Shown here piece after piece: positions 15,341 through 23,337 of a DNA stretch of 44,753 bases. The notes below the pieces were generated by a model. It saw only the letters and a program-made list of their open reading frames with translations, had not been told where the DNA came from and made no database searches. The position numbers and the translations under genes are program-made. Source of the stretch: Pseudomonadota bacterium (GTDB taxonomy: Bacteria > Pseudomonadota > Alphaproteobacteria > Rhodospirillales > 2-02-FULL-58-16); contig JACZQZ010000006.1 of the NCBI GenBank assembly GCA_022545455.1, positions 1 through 44,753 of the forward strand. Reading direction: 5' to 3'. The stretch's first letter is position 1. The number at the start of each line of letters is the position of its first letter.

Positions 15341-15370
15341 GTTGCAATAATTGAAAGAGGCCGGAAAGTC

Positions 15371-16432
15371 ATGCGCAAACCAGCCGTTGTGGTGCTTGCG
15401 GCCGTCGTCGGCCTGTCCATCTTGCCCTCGCCCGCCGGCGCGGAGGGCGGCCACGTCAACCTGTATTCCTACCGCCAGCCATTTTTGATGAAGCCCCTGC
15501 TCGACGCCTTCACCCGCAAGACCGGGATCAAGGTGAACATGGTGTACGCGAAGACAGGGATGCTCGAGCGCCTCAAGGCCGAGGGCCGCAACAGCCCGGC
15601 CGACGCCGTGCTCACCGCCGACATCGGGCGGCTCACCGATCTGGTGCGGGCGGGGCTGGTGCAGCCCGTCGCCTCGGCCGTGCTGCGCGCCAACATCCCG
15701 GCCCGGTACCGCCATCCCGACGGCCTGTGGTTCGGGCTCACCACCCGCGCCCGGGTCATCTACGCCGACAAGACCCGGGTCAAGCCGGGCGAGGTGAGCA
15801 CGTACGAGGACCTGGCCGATCCCCGCTTCAAGGGCCGGGTGTGCACGCGCTCGGGAAAGCACGCCTATAACATCTCGCTTCTCGCCTCGTTCATTGCCGC
15901 CAAGGGGGAGAAGGCCGCCGAGGCGTGGGCGCGCGCCCTGCAATCCAACCTGGCGCGCCGTCCCCAGGGCAACGACCGCGCCCAGGTCCGGGCCATCATG
16001 GAAGGCGAGTGCGATGTGGCGTTGGGCAACAGCTACTACATGGGCAAGATGGCGACCAACGACAAAAAGCCCGAGCAGAAGGCGTGGGCCGCGGCCGTTA
16101 CCATCATCTTTCCCAACCAGCCGCGGGCCGGGCGGCCGGGCGGCGACGCGCTCGGCCGCGGCACCCACGTCAACCTCAGCGGCGGCGCGGTGACGAAAAG
16201 CGCCAAGAACCGGGATAATGCCATCCGGCTGCTCGAGTTCCTGAGCGGCGACTTCGCCCAGCGCATCTACGCCGAGCAGAACTTCGAATATCCGGTGAAA
16301 TCCGGTGTCCCGCTGCACCCCCTGGTCGCCTCCTGGGGCACATTCAAGGCGGACACCGTCCACCTGACCGAAGTGGCGAAATACCGGACGGCCGCCGCGA
16401 AAATCATGGACAGGGTGGCCTTCGATCATTAA
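15371..16432 (+). CDS. fbpA: Ferric iron ABC transporter, periplasmic binding protein
   Basis: A 353-residue periplasmic protein with signal peptide 1-24 (cleavage near AGA-EG). It has the FutA/FbpA class opening LYSYRQPFLMKPLLDAF (31-47) and the metal-binding double tyrosine GNSYYMG (Tyr222-Tyr223), with Tyr34 and Tyr166 as likely further ligands, as in the tyrosine-rich Fe(III) site of this family. It would capture Fe3+ in the periplasm and pass it to the permease encoded next. AGAGG before the ATG; candidate iron operators lie 30-100 bp upstream. Confidence 0.9.
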   Translation: MRKPAVVVLAAVVGLSILPSPAGAEGGHVNLYSYRQPFLMKPLLDAFTRKTGIKVNMVYAKTGMLERLKAEGRNSPADAVLTADIGRLTDLVRAGLVQPVASAVLRANIPARYRHPDGLWFGLTTRARVIYADKTRVKPGEVSTYEDLADPRFKGRVCTRSGKHAYNISLLASFIAAKGEKAAEAWARALQSNLARRPQGNDRAQVRAIMEGECDVALGNSYYMGKMATNDKKPEQKAWAAAVTIIFPNQPRAGRPGGDALGRGTHVNLSGGAVTKSAKNRDNAIRLLEFLSGDFAQRIYAEQNFEYPVKSGVPLHPLVASWGTFKADTVHLTEVAKYRTAAAKIMDRVAFDH

Positions 16433-16490
16433 GAGCCCCCCGGCGGCGGCCATCCGGCGCCCGGGTGGAAGGATAAGGAGCGAACGCGGT

Positions 16491-18200
16491 TTGGGTTTGG
16501 TCGGAACACGGTTTGGCGGCGGCGCCGGGACGTTCCGGCGCATCGACGGCTGGACGCTGGGCACGGTTCTGGTCGCGCTTGCGGCGTCGATTCCCATTTT
16601 CGCGGTGATCGGGCTGGCCTTGACGCCGGGCGAAAGCGTGTGGGGGCACCTGGCGTCCACCGTGCTGCCGTTGTACATCCGCACCACGTTATTGCTCATG
16701 GCCGGTGTCGGCCTCGGCACCCTGGTCATCGGCGCCGGGACCGCGTGGCTGGTGACCATGTGCCGCTTCCCCGGCCGGCGCATCTTCGAGTGGGCGCTGC
16801 TTCTGCCCATGGCCATCCCGGCCTATGTGGTCGCCTACGTCTACACCGATCTTTTGGAGTACGCCGGCCCCGTGCAGGGGGCCTTGCGCGCGTCGTTGGG
16901 ATGGACCACCAAGGGCGATTACTGGTTCCCGGAAATCCGCTCCCTCGGGGGCGCCATCGCCGTCATGACGCTGGCGTTCTACCCCTACGTCTACCTTCTG
17001 TCGCGGGTCGCCTTCCTGGAACAGTCCGTGTGCGTCTTCGAGGTCAGCCGCACCCTTGGCCACGGCCCCTGGCGCAGCGCCTTCCGCATCGCCCTGCCCC
17101 TGGCCCGGCCGGCCTTGGTGATCGGGCTCAGCCTGGTGTTGATGGAGACCCTGAACGACTTCGGCACGGTGGACTATTTCGCCGTCGCCACCTTCACCGC
17201 CGGCATCTTCGACGTGTGGCTGAACATGAACAGCGTGTCGGGCGCCGCACAGTTGGCCTCGGTGTTGCTGCTGTTCGTGCTCGTGGTCGTCTACCTCGAG
17301 CGCCGCGGCCGGCGCGGCCGGCGCTATCACCACACGTCGGCCAGGTACCGGGCGCTCCCCGGCTATCCCTTGCGCGGCGGGTCCGCGGCGCTGGCGTCCC
17401 TGGCCTGCCTGGCCCCGGTTGTCCTGGGTTTCGCCGTCCCCGCCGGGGTGCTCGGGCGCTATGCCCTGACCCATTACGCGGACACCCTGGAAGCCGATTT
17501 CCTCACCTACACCGCCAACAGCCTTGGGCTATCCTCGATGGCCGCCGTGATCACGGTGGCGGTGGGGATCTTCATGGCCTACGGGGCGCGGCTGCGCGGC
17601 GGTCCGGTGGTGACGGCGGCGACCCGCTTCGCCAGCCTCGGCTACGCGGTGCCCGGCGCCGTGCTCGCCATCGGCGTCGTCTTGCCCACGGCCTGGCTCG
17701 ACAACACGGTGGACGCCGTCCTCGACTCCGTCTTCGGCATTTCCACCGGGCTTCTTCTCAGTGGCTCCGTCTTCGTCATCATTATCGGCTATGTGGTGCG
17801 CTTCCTGGCGCTTTCGTTCGGCACCATCGAGGCGAGCCTGTCCAAGGTCACCGCCAGCATGGACGGCGCCGCCCGCACGTTGGGCGCCGGACCCGCGGCC
17901 ACGCTCCGCCGCGTGCACCTGCCGGTCATGCGCGGCAGCGTGTTGACGGCGGCGATCCTCGTCTTCGTCGACTGCATGAAGGAACTGCCGATGACGGTGA
18001 TCCTCAGGCCGTTCGATTTTCACACCCTGGCCACCTTCGTCCATCAGTATGCGTCCGACGAGCTTCTCGCGGAAAGCTCACTGGCGGCGCTCACCATCGT
18101 CGCTTCGGGCATCCTGCCGGTGGTCCTGTTGAGCCGCACGATCGGACGCTCGCGCCCCGGCCACACCGGCGCCCCCGACGGCGCAGGCGCGACGCCGTGA
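16491..18200 (+). CDS. fbpB: Ferric iron ABC transporter, fused permease
   Basis: A 569-residue membrane protein with two BPD-transporter permease halves of about six helices each. EAA-type loops for the ATPase can be recognised in both halves (EVSRTLGHGPWRSAFRIALPLARPA near 184-208; SMDGAARTLGAGPAATLRRVHLPV near 457-480). This fused arrangement is the standard FbpB/AfuB type. The start is a TTG at 16491 placed 10 bp after AAGGAG; no ATG gives a better N-terminus. It overlaps the ATPase gene by GTGA. Confidence 0.9.
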   Translation: MGLVGTRFGGGAGTFRRIDGWTLGTVLVALAASIPIFAVIGLALTPGESVWGHLASTVLPLYIRTTLLLMAGVGLGTLVIGAGTAWLVTMCRFPGRRIFEWALLLPMAIPAYVVAYVYTDLLEYAGPVQGALRASLGWTTKGDYWFPEIRSLGGAIAVMTLAFYPYVYLLSRVAFLEQSVCVFEVSRTLGHGPWRSAFRIALPLARPALVIGLSLVLMETLNDFGTVDYFAVATFTAGIFDVWLNMNSVSGAAQLASVLLLFVLVVVYLERRGRRGRRYHHTSARYRALPGYPLRGGSAALASLACLAPVVLGFAVPAGVLGRYALTHYADTLEADFLTYTANSLGLSSMAAVITVAVGIFMAYGARLRGGPVVTAATRFASLGYAVPGAVLAIGVVLPTAWLDNTVDAVLDSVFGISTGLLLSGSVFVIIIGYVVRFLALSFGTIEASLSKVTASMDGAARTLGAGPAATLRRVHLPVMRGSVLTAAILVFVDCMKELPMTVILRPFDFHTLATFVHQYASDELLAESSLAALTIVASGILPVVLLSRTIGRSRPGHTGAPDGAGATP

Positions 18201-19285
18201 AAGGGCTCAGCCTCACCGGCATTACCCACGCCTACGGCGGCCGCACCGTGGTCCTCGACGCCTCGCTCGGCGTCCCGGCGGGAAAGATGACCTGCCTGCT
18301 GGGCCCGTCGGGTTGCGGCAAGACGACGCTGCTGAGGATCGCCGCCGGGCTGGAGATCGTGCAGCACGGCCGGGTCGCCATCGGCGAGCGCGTCCTCGCC
18401 GATGGCGATGGGCGGCGCCACGTGCCGCCGGAAGAACGGGGCATCGGCCTGATGTTCCAGGACCACGCCCTGTTTCCCCATCTGACCGTGTTCGAGAACA
18501 TCACCTTTGGCCTGTCGGACCCTGCGCCCGGGCGGCTGCAATGGGCGCGCGAGGCCCTGGCCGGTGCCGACATGGCCGGTTTTGCCGACGCCTACCCCCA
18601 TACCCTGTCGGGCGGCCAGCAGCAGCGCGTCGCCCTGCTCCGCGCCCTGGCGCCGGAGCCCCGGGTGCTGTTGCTGGACGAGCCCTTCTCCGACCTCGAC
18701 GTGAACCTGCGTCTCCAGGTCCGCGAGGAAACCCTTGGCCTGCTCAAGGAAACCGGCGTCACCACCCTGATGGTCACCCACAACCCCGAAGAGGCCATGT
18801 TCATGGCCGATCACATCGCGGTCATGAACGAGGGCCGGATCATCCAGGCCGGCATCCCGATGGAAATCTATTTCCGGCCGATGGATCGGTTCGTCGCCGC
18901 CCTCTTCGGCCAGGTCAACCGGTTCGCCGGGGTGGTCGAAGGCGGCCGCGTGCATACGCCCGTGGGCGGCCTCGCGGCGCCCGGCCTGGCGGACGGCCGG
19001 CAGGCGCATGTTCTTGTCCGCGCCGAGGGGCTGCGCCTGGCCGTGGCCGGGACCAACGGCCCCTCCGCCGGCGCCCGGACCCCGGAAAGGAACGCCACGC
19101 CGGCGCGGGTCATCTCCGCCCACCTGCTGGGCCGCTCCAGCCACATCCACCTGGGCGCCGCCGGCCCCGACGGCGCCGAGGTTGTCCTGCACGCCCACGT
19201 GCCCGGAGTCTTCCTGCCCGAAACCGGCACCCTCGTCTCGGTGTCCGTGGACGAGAGACAGGTCTTCGTCTTCGCCGACGACTGA
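18197..19285 (+). CDS. fbpC: Ferric iron ABC transporter, ATP-binding protein
   Basis: A 362-residue ABC ATPase starting with GTG at 18197 (MKGLSLTG), overlapping the permease stop. Walker A GPSGCGKTT (36-44), Q-loop MFQDH, signature LSGGQQQR (137-144), Walker B VLLLDEP and H-loop His195 (VTHNPEEA) are intact. A C-terminal TOBE-like domain follows (about 240-362). It powers Fe3+ import through the FbpB permease. Its stop lies 211 bp before flgE, with the flgE enhancer starting only 24 bp downstream. Confidence 0.93.
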   Translation: MKGLSLTGITHAYGGRTVVLDASLGVPAGKMTCLLGPSGCGKTTLLRIAAGLEIVQHGRVAIGERVLADGDGRRHVPPEERGIGLMFQDHALFPHLTVFENITFGLSDPAPGRLQWAREALAGADMAGFADAYPHTLSGGQQQRVALLRALAPEPRVLLLDEPFSDLDVNLRLQVREETLGLLKETGVTTLMVTHNPEEAMFMADHIAVMNEGRIIQAGIPMEIYFRPMDRFVAALFGQVNRFAGVVEGGRVHTPVGGLAAPGLADGRQAHVLVRAEGLRLAVAGTNGPSAGARTPERNATPARVISAHLLGRSSHIHLGAAGPDGAEVVLHAHVPGVFLPETGTLVSVSVDERQVFVFADD

Positions 19286-19308
19286 GTCCGGACCGGCGGC
19301 CGCGCCCC

Positions 19309-19326
19309 CCGGCAATTCCTGCCCGG
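19309..19326. promoter_or_regulatory. Candidate FlbD-type enhancer of flgE
   Basis: CCGGCAATTCCTGCCCGG, 85 bp upstream of the flgE -24/-12 promoter. It shares CCGGCAAT-NN-CTGCCC with the element upstream of flgI. In Caulobacter FlbD acts on CCCGGCA-type ftr sites at sigma-54 flagellar promoters; the match here is by motif and spacing. Confidence 0.6.
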
Positions 19327-19411
19327 TCCCGCCCCGGCCGCGGGGGTGTCCCTTGCCCACCGCGCCAACCGAACGCTGTGCAAAATCAAGGCATTGGAGG
19401 GAACCCGCCGT

Positions 19412-19427
19412 TGGCATCCTTCTTGCA
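19412..19427 (+). promoter_or_regulatory. Sigma-54 promoter of flgE
   Basis: TGGCATCCTTCTTGCA: GG (19413-19414) and GC (19425-19426) spaced by 10 bp, with a perfect TTGCA -12 half. It ends 69 bp before the flgE start. Confidence 0.85.
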
Positions 19428-19496
19428 CCCAACTTGCAACCAGCACGTCCGGAATGTCCCGGATCCTTGTCCGGACCCAGGCCGCGGAGTGAGACC

Positions 19497-21101
19497 ATGC
19501 CCGTTTACGGCGCCTTTGCCACCAGCACCCTTGCCATGCTGAGCCAGGCCCATGCCCTTGGCACCATCGGCAACAACATCGCCAACCTCACCACGGGCGG
19601 CTTCAAGGCGACGGACACGCGTTTTTCGACCGTTCTCAGCGACTCGCTGTTCAATCAGTCCGACCTTGGCGGCGTCACTCCGAAGGATATCAACCGCATC
19701 GACCAGCAGGGCACCGTGGTGTCCAGTTCCAGCGCCCTGGATGTGTCCATCAACGGGCAGGGCTTTTTCATCCTCAACACCCAGCTCGATGGCTCCGGCG
19801 ATACGCTGTACACCCGCGATGGCGGATTCTCCATGACCACGGGCCCCGACACCACGGCGACGGCCGACGACGGCAGCACCATCACCGTCAAGGAAGGCTA
19901 CCTGGTGGACAAGAACGGGTACTACGTCCAGGGCTGGACGCCCGCCACCGACGGCACCTTTTCCAACTCCGGCACCCTGTCGGCGCTGCGCGTCGACCAG
20001 TTCGCCTTCACCGCCACCGGCCAGCCCACGACGACCGCCCGGCTCGGCCTCAACCTGCCGGCCGCGGCCAATGTCGGCGGTGTGAACGTGTTTACCATCG
20101 AGGTCATCGATTCCAACTTCACCGCCCAGACCGTGAACCTGAACTTCACCAAGGGCAGCACCGTCAACACATGGACCATTTCGGCCACCACGTCGCAAAC
20201 GCCGGTGGCCCAGGTCGATACCGTGACCATCGGCGCGACCACCATCGAGGCCGGGGACACTTACACCGTCACCGTCGACGGCAATGCCGTCCTCTACACG
20301 ACGACCGGGCTGGAGCCCGGCGGGCTATCGGGCATCCGCGACGCATTGGTCGCCGCCATAAACGCCGACAACACCGTCGGCGCCATCGTCACCGCCGCGG
20401 CCGGCACATCGGACGGAGACATCACCCTGACCGCGGACGTCGCCGGCACCGCGTTTACCACCCTCGCGGCGACCGGCAACGAAGGCACCCCGGACAACAC
20501 GGCCACCATCGTCACCACCACCGCGAATACCCCCAACACGGTGACGTCGGCGCCGGTGACCCTCACCTTCGGCGGCAACGGCCAGTTGACCAGCCCCGCA
20601 ACCCCCGTCACCCTGGCCCTCAGTTGGCCCGCCGTACCGCCCAATGCCCAGGGAACGGCGACGGTGGCGCTGGACCTCAGCAATCTCACCCAGTTCGCCG
20701 GACCCTTCCTGCCCGTCAATTACAGCAAGAACGGGTTCGCCGTCTCCGAAATGCGGGGATTCACCTTCGACATCAGCGGCCATATCGTGGGCGCTTTCGC
20801 CGACGGGTCGTTCCGCAACATCTACAAACTGCCCCTCGGGCTGTTCTCCAACCCCAACGGCCTCGGGCGGCGCAACGGCAACACCTTCGCCGTCACCGCC
20901 AATTCCGGCACGGCGCGGGTGGCCGCCGCCAGCATCGGCGGCTTCGCGCTCTTCGCACCCAATAGCCACGAGCTTTCGAACGTGAACCTGACCGAGCAGT
21001 TCAGCAAGCTGATCCTGACCCAGCACGCCTACAACTCCGCGGCCACCGTTTTCAAGACCATCGACGAACTTCTGATCACCGCCCGCGACCTGAAGCGGTA
21101 G
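19497..21101 (+). CDS. flgE: Flagellar hook protein FlgE
   Basis: A 534-residue hook protein. The ATG at 19497 follows GGAGTGAG; the frame is open upstream but without flagellar similarity. It has the N-terminal axial motif LGTIGNNIANLTTGGFKATD, the SALDVSINGQGFFIL segment, and the C-terminal axial helix SNVNLTEQFSKLILTQHAYNSAATVFKTIDELL. Between about residues 238 and 348 lies a beta-rich, Thr/Asp/Val-rich insert (DTVTIGATTIEAGDTYTVTV...ALVAAINAD...GDITLTADVAG) of the kind that forms surface-exposed outer domains. Expression is expected from the sigma-54 promoter at 19412. A large hairpin follows the stop codon. Confidence 0.94.
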   Translation: MPVYGAFATSTLAMLSQAHALGTIGNNIANLTTGGFKATDTRFSTVLSDSLFNQSDLGGVTPKDINRIDQQGTVVSSSSALDVSINGQGFFILNTQLDGSGDTLYTRDGGFSMTTGPDTTATADDGSTITVKEGYLVDKNGYYVQGWTPATDGTFSNSGTLSALRVDQFAFTATGQPTTTARLGLNLPAAANVGGVNVFTIEVIDSNFTAQTVNLNFTKGSTVNTWTISATTSQTPVAQVDTVTIGATTIEAGDTYTVTVDGNAVLYTTTGLEPGGLSGIRDALVAAINADNTVGAIVTAAAGTSDGDITLTADVAGTAFTTLAATGNEGTPDNTATIVTTTANTPNTVTSAPVTLTFGGNGQLTSPATPVTLALSWPAVPPNAQGTATVALDLSNLTQFAGPFLPVNYSKNGFAVSEMRGFTFDISGHIVGAFADGSFRNIYKLPLGLFSNPNGLGRRNGNTFAVTANSGTARVAAASIGGFALFAPNSHELSNVNLTEQFSKLILTQHAYNSAATVFKTIDELLITARDLKR

Positions 21102-21104
21102 CTA

Positions 21105-21152
21105 GGCCGCCGCCAGCCCCCCCCTCTCCCCTCCCTCCCCCTGGCGGCGGCC
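21105..21152 (+). terminator. Long-stem hairpin with polypyrimidine loop after flgE
   Basis: Arms GGCCGCCGCCAG (21105-21116) and CTGGCGGCGGCC (21141-21152) pair perfectly over 12 bp, starting 4 bp after the flgE stop. The 24-base loop is only C and T. There is no T run, so it is not a classical intrinsic terminator; it may protect the mRNA 3' end or, with its C-rich G-free loop, help Rho. The minus strand of the loop has four G runs and could form a quadruplex. Confidence 0.5.
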
Positions 21153-21203
21153 GACGCTTCGGCAGGCGGCCCGGGGCCGGGCTTGAACCGGCGGGGCGCT
21201 GAA

Positions 21204-21220
21204 CCGGCAATATCTGCCCC
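21204..21220. promoter_or_regulatory. Candidate FlbD-type enhancer of flgI
   Basis: CCGGCAATATCTGCCCC, 92 bp upstream of the flgI sigma-54 promoter and nearly identical to the flgE element (CCGGCAAT-NN-CTGCCC shared). Confidence 0.6.
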
Positions 21221-21312
21221 TTTTCTTGCCGCCCATGTCCCCCGAACCCCACCCAGGGACTCGGCTTTTGGATAAAATCCTTTGTTTTCAATACGGTATT
21301 CTTCCCCGCCCT

Positions 21313-21328
21313 TGGCACGCAATTCGCA
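21313..21328 (+). promoter_or_regulatory. Sigma-54 promoter of flgI operon
   Basis: TGGCACGCAATTCGCA: GG (21314-21315) and GC (21326-21327) spaced by 10 bp, perfect TGGCACG -24 half, one mismatch in the -12 half (TCGC for TTGC). It ends 96 bp before the flgI start. Confidence 0.82.
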
Positions 21329-21424
21329 AGACCCGTGCACACCGAATGTTCGGTGTGGCGCTCAAACGGTTTGACGTGGACAACGAAAATGATCGTAACG
21401 GGAAACACCACAGTGACTCCGTCC

Positions 21425-22552
21425 ATGAAGAAGGCCTTCCTGCAGGCCGTCTCCACCGCCCTGCTCAGCCTGTTCCTGGCGGCCGCCGTCCTTGGTACGG
21501 CCAACGCATCGTCCAGGATCAAGGACATCGTGCAGTTCGAAGGCGTGCGGGAAAACATGCTGGTCGGCTATGGCCTGGTCGTCGGCCTGAACGGCACCGG
21601 CGACACCCTGGTGGACGGGCAATTCACCAAGCAGAGCCTGAAGGCGATGCTCAACCGGCTTGGCGTCAAGCCCACCGACGCCGGGCTCGATTCGAAAAAC
21701 GTGGCGGCCGTGATGGTGACCGCTGTGCTGCCGCCTTTCGCCCGGCAGGGCAGCCGCATCGACGTCACCGTCAGTGCCCTTGGCGACGCCAAGAGCCTGC
21801 TCGGCGGCACCCTGCTGGTGACGCCGGTACTCGGCGCCGACGGCGAGGTGTACGCCGTCGCCCAGGGCCAGCTGGCGGTCGGCGGCTTCGCCGCCTCGGG
21901 CGCCGCGGAAACCGTCGTCAAGGGCGTTCCCACCAGCGCCCGCATCGCCAGCGGCGCCATCGTCGAGCGCGAGGTCGGTTTTGAAATGGCCAACATGGAA
22001 TCGGTGACCCTGAGCCTGCGCAACCCCGATTTCACCACCGCCCGGCGCATCGCCCAGGCGATCAACGCCTTCCTCGGCACCGCCGCCGCGCGCCCCAGCG
22101 ACCCCACCACCGTGCACGTCGAGGTACCCGACAGCTACCGGGGCAACGTGGTCAACCTGCTCACCGACATCGAGCAGTTGCGCGTCGAGCCGGACCAGTT
22201 GGCCCGCGTGATCATCGACGAGCAGTCGGGCATCATCGTCATGGGCGAGAACGTGCGCATCAGCACCATCGCCATCGCGCAGGGCAGCCTCACCATCCGC
22301 ATCACCGAGACGGAGCAGGTCTCGCAACCCGGCCCCTTCGCCAACGTCGGCGCGACCACCACGGTGCCGCGCACCGAGATCGAGGTCACCGAAGGGGAAG
22401 AGCGCAGGCTGGGCGTGGTCAACGCGGGCGTCACCATCCAGGAACTGGTCAATGGCCTCAACTCCCTCGGCATCGGCCCCCGCGACATGATCACCATCCT
22501 TCAGGCGGTCAAGGCGGCGGGCGCCCTGCAAGCCGAGATCGTGGTGATGTAA
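21425..22552 (+). CDS. flgI: Flagellar P-ring protein FlgI
   Basis: A 375-residue periplasmic ring protein. The ATG at 21425 begins a clean signal peptide (MKKAFLQAVSTALLSLFLAA, cleavage near ANA-SS), although no good Shine-Dalgarno precedes it; in-frame starts at 21389 (ATG) and 21413 (GTG) are alternatives. FlgI signatures are plain: SRIKDIVQFEGVRENMLVGY, GLVVGLNGTGD, the DVTVSALGDAKSLLGGTLL strand region and the C-terminal GVTIQELVNGLNSLGIGPRD. The stop overlaps the next start (TAATG). It forms the ring around the distal rod with help from FlgA. Confidence 0.95.
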   Translation: MKKAFLQAVSTALLSLFLAAAVLGTANASSRIKDIVQFEGVRENMLVGYGLVVGLNGTGDTLVDGQFTKQSLKAMLNRLGVKPTDAGLDSKNVAAVMVTAVLPPFARQGSRIDVTVSALGDAKSLLGGTLLVTPVLGADGEVYAVAQGQLAVGGFAASGAAETVVKGVPTSARIASGAIVEREVGFEMANMESVTLSLRNPDFTTARRIAQAINAFLGTAAARPSDPTTVHVEVPDSYRGNVVNLLTDIEQLRVEPDQLARVIIDEQSGIIVMGENVRISTIAIAQGSLTIRITETEQVSQPGPFANVGATTTVPRTEIEVTEGEERRLGVVNAGVTIQELVNGLNSLGIGPRDMITILQAVKAAGALQAEIVVM

Positions 22553-22869
22553 TGGCCGAGGGCGTCCTTACCCTGCAGGCCGAGACGGCGCTGCTCAACG
22601 CCAAAACGCTCCCGCGCGTCGGCCGCACCGACGACATCCGGCAGGCGCGCCGCGTCGCCGAGGAGTTCGAGGCCGTCTTCCTGGGCCAGGTCCTGAAGCC
22701 CATGTTCGCCACCGTGCGCACCGACGGGCCCTTCGGCGGCGGGTTCAGCGAGGACATGTGGCGCTCCCTGCAGGTGGACGAATACGGCAAGGCCATCGCG
22801 CGGTCCGGCGGCATCGGCATCGCCGACGCCGTCCTTCGCCAGATCCTCAAAATGCAAGAAGGCAATTAA
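22552..22869 (+). CDS. flgJ: Rod-binding protein, FlgJ N-terminal type
   Basis: A 105-residue protein covering only the rod-capping N-terminal domain of FlgJ (AEEFEAVFLGQVLKPMFATV, GGGFSEDMWRSLQVDEYGKAIARSGGIGIADAV). The muramidase domain of enterobacterial FlgJ is absent, as is usual in alphaproteobacteria, where a separate lysozyme-like enzyme opens the wall. It is coupled to flgI by a TAATG overlap and followed 2 bp later by the FlgN-like gene. Confidence 0.9.
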   Translation: MAEGVLTLQAETALLNAKTLPRVGRTDDIRQARRVAEEFEAVFLGQVLKPMFATVRTDGPFGGGFSEDMWRSLQVDEYGKAIARSGGIGIADAVLRQILKMQEGN

Positions 22870-22871
22870 CC

Positions 22872-23315
22872 ATGGACGCAACGAATCGAATCAACGATCT
22901 GATCGCCATCACCGGGCACCTGGTCGAACTGATGACCCAGGAGAACGCGGCGCTGCGCGCAAAGCGGCCAGAGGACGTCGCAACCCTGTTGGAGAAGAAG
23001 GTCAGCCTGGGCCGGGCCTATGAGAGCCGCGTCCAGGGACTGGTCGAGAAGCCGGACTCCCTGGCCCAGGTGGATCAGGCTTTGCGCCAACGGCTGCGCG
23101 GCCTGGGCGAGAAGATGCACGGGCTGATGGAAGAGAACGCGCGGCTCCTGAAGGTGGCCATAGAGGTCGGCCGGCGCGTCGTGGAATCGGTATCCGAAGC
23201 GGTCAAGTCCAGCCAGCCCGGCCCCGGCACCTATTCCGCGAACGGCGCCGTGGGCACGCCCAGCAACGGCGCCGCCCCCCGCAATCTCGCCATATCCGTG
23301 GACCAGTCCCTGTAA
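22872..23315 (+). CDS. flgN: FlgN-like export chaperone for hook-associated proteins
   Basis: A 147-residue, almost wholly helical protein (MDATNRINDLIAITGHLVELMTQENAALRAKR...LEKKVSLGRAYESRV), with a disordered Ser/Gly/Asn-rich tail. Size, helical content and the slot directly before flgK match the FlgN family, which holds FlgK and FlgL ready for type III export. AGAAGG lies upstream of the ATG. Sequence conservation in this family is low, so the call leans on position. Confidence 0.75.
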   Translation: MDATNRINDLIAITGHLVELMTQENAALRAKRPEDVATLLEKKVSLGRAYESRVQGLVEKPDSLAQVDQALRQRLRGLGEKMHGLMEENARLLKVAIEVGRRVVESVSEAVKSSQPGPGTYSANGAVGTPSNGAAPRNLAISVDQSL

Positions 23316-23337
23316 GGCCCGGGGATAACAGACCACC

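Larger units (their letters stand above)
15065..15370. other. Divergent intergenic region fliX / fbpA
   Basis: No gene is seen. It holds the CtrA box and a small palindrome on the fliX side, and two imperfect palindromes with AT-rich sequence on the fbpA side, listed separately. The central part (about 15135-15265) is GC-rich with no clear signal. Confidence 0.7.
21102..21424. other. Intergenic region flgE / flgI
   Basis: No gene is seen. In order it holds a 12-bp-stem hairpin with a pyrimidine-only loop, a CCGGCAAT-type enhancer, a sigma-54 promoter, and a roughly 95-bp leader before the flgI start; the individual sites are listed separately. Confidence 0.8.

Noticed and set aside
16640-18196. 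Upstream in-frame extension of fbpC over fbpB
   Set aside because: Out-of-frame shadow of the permease, Arg/Pro/His-rich; the GTG at 18197 gives a normal ABC ATPase N-terminus.
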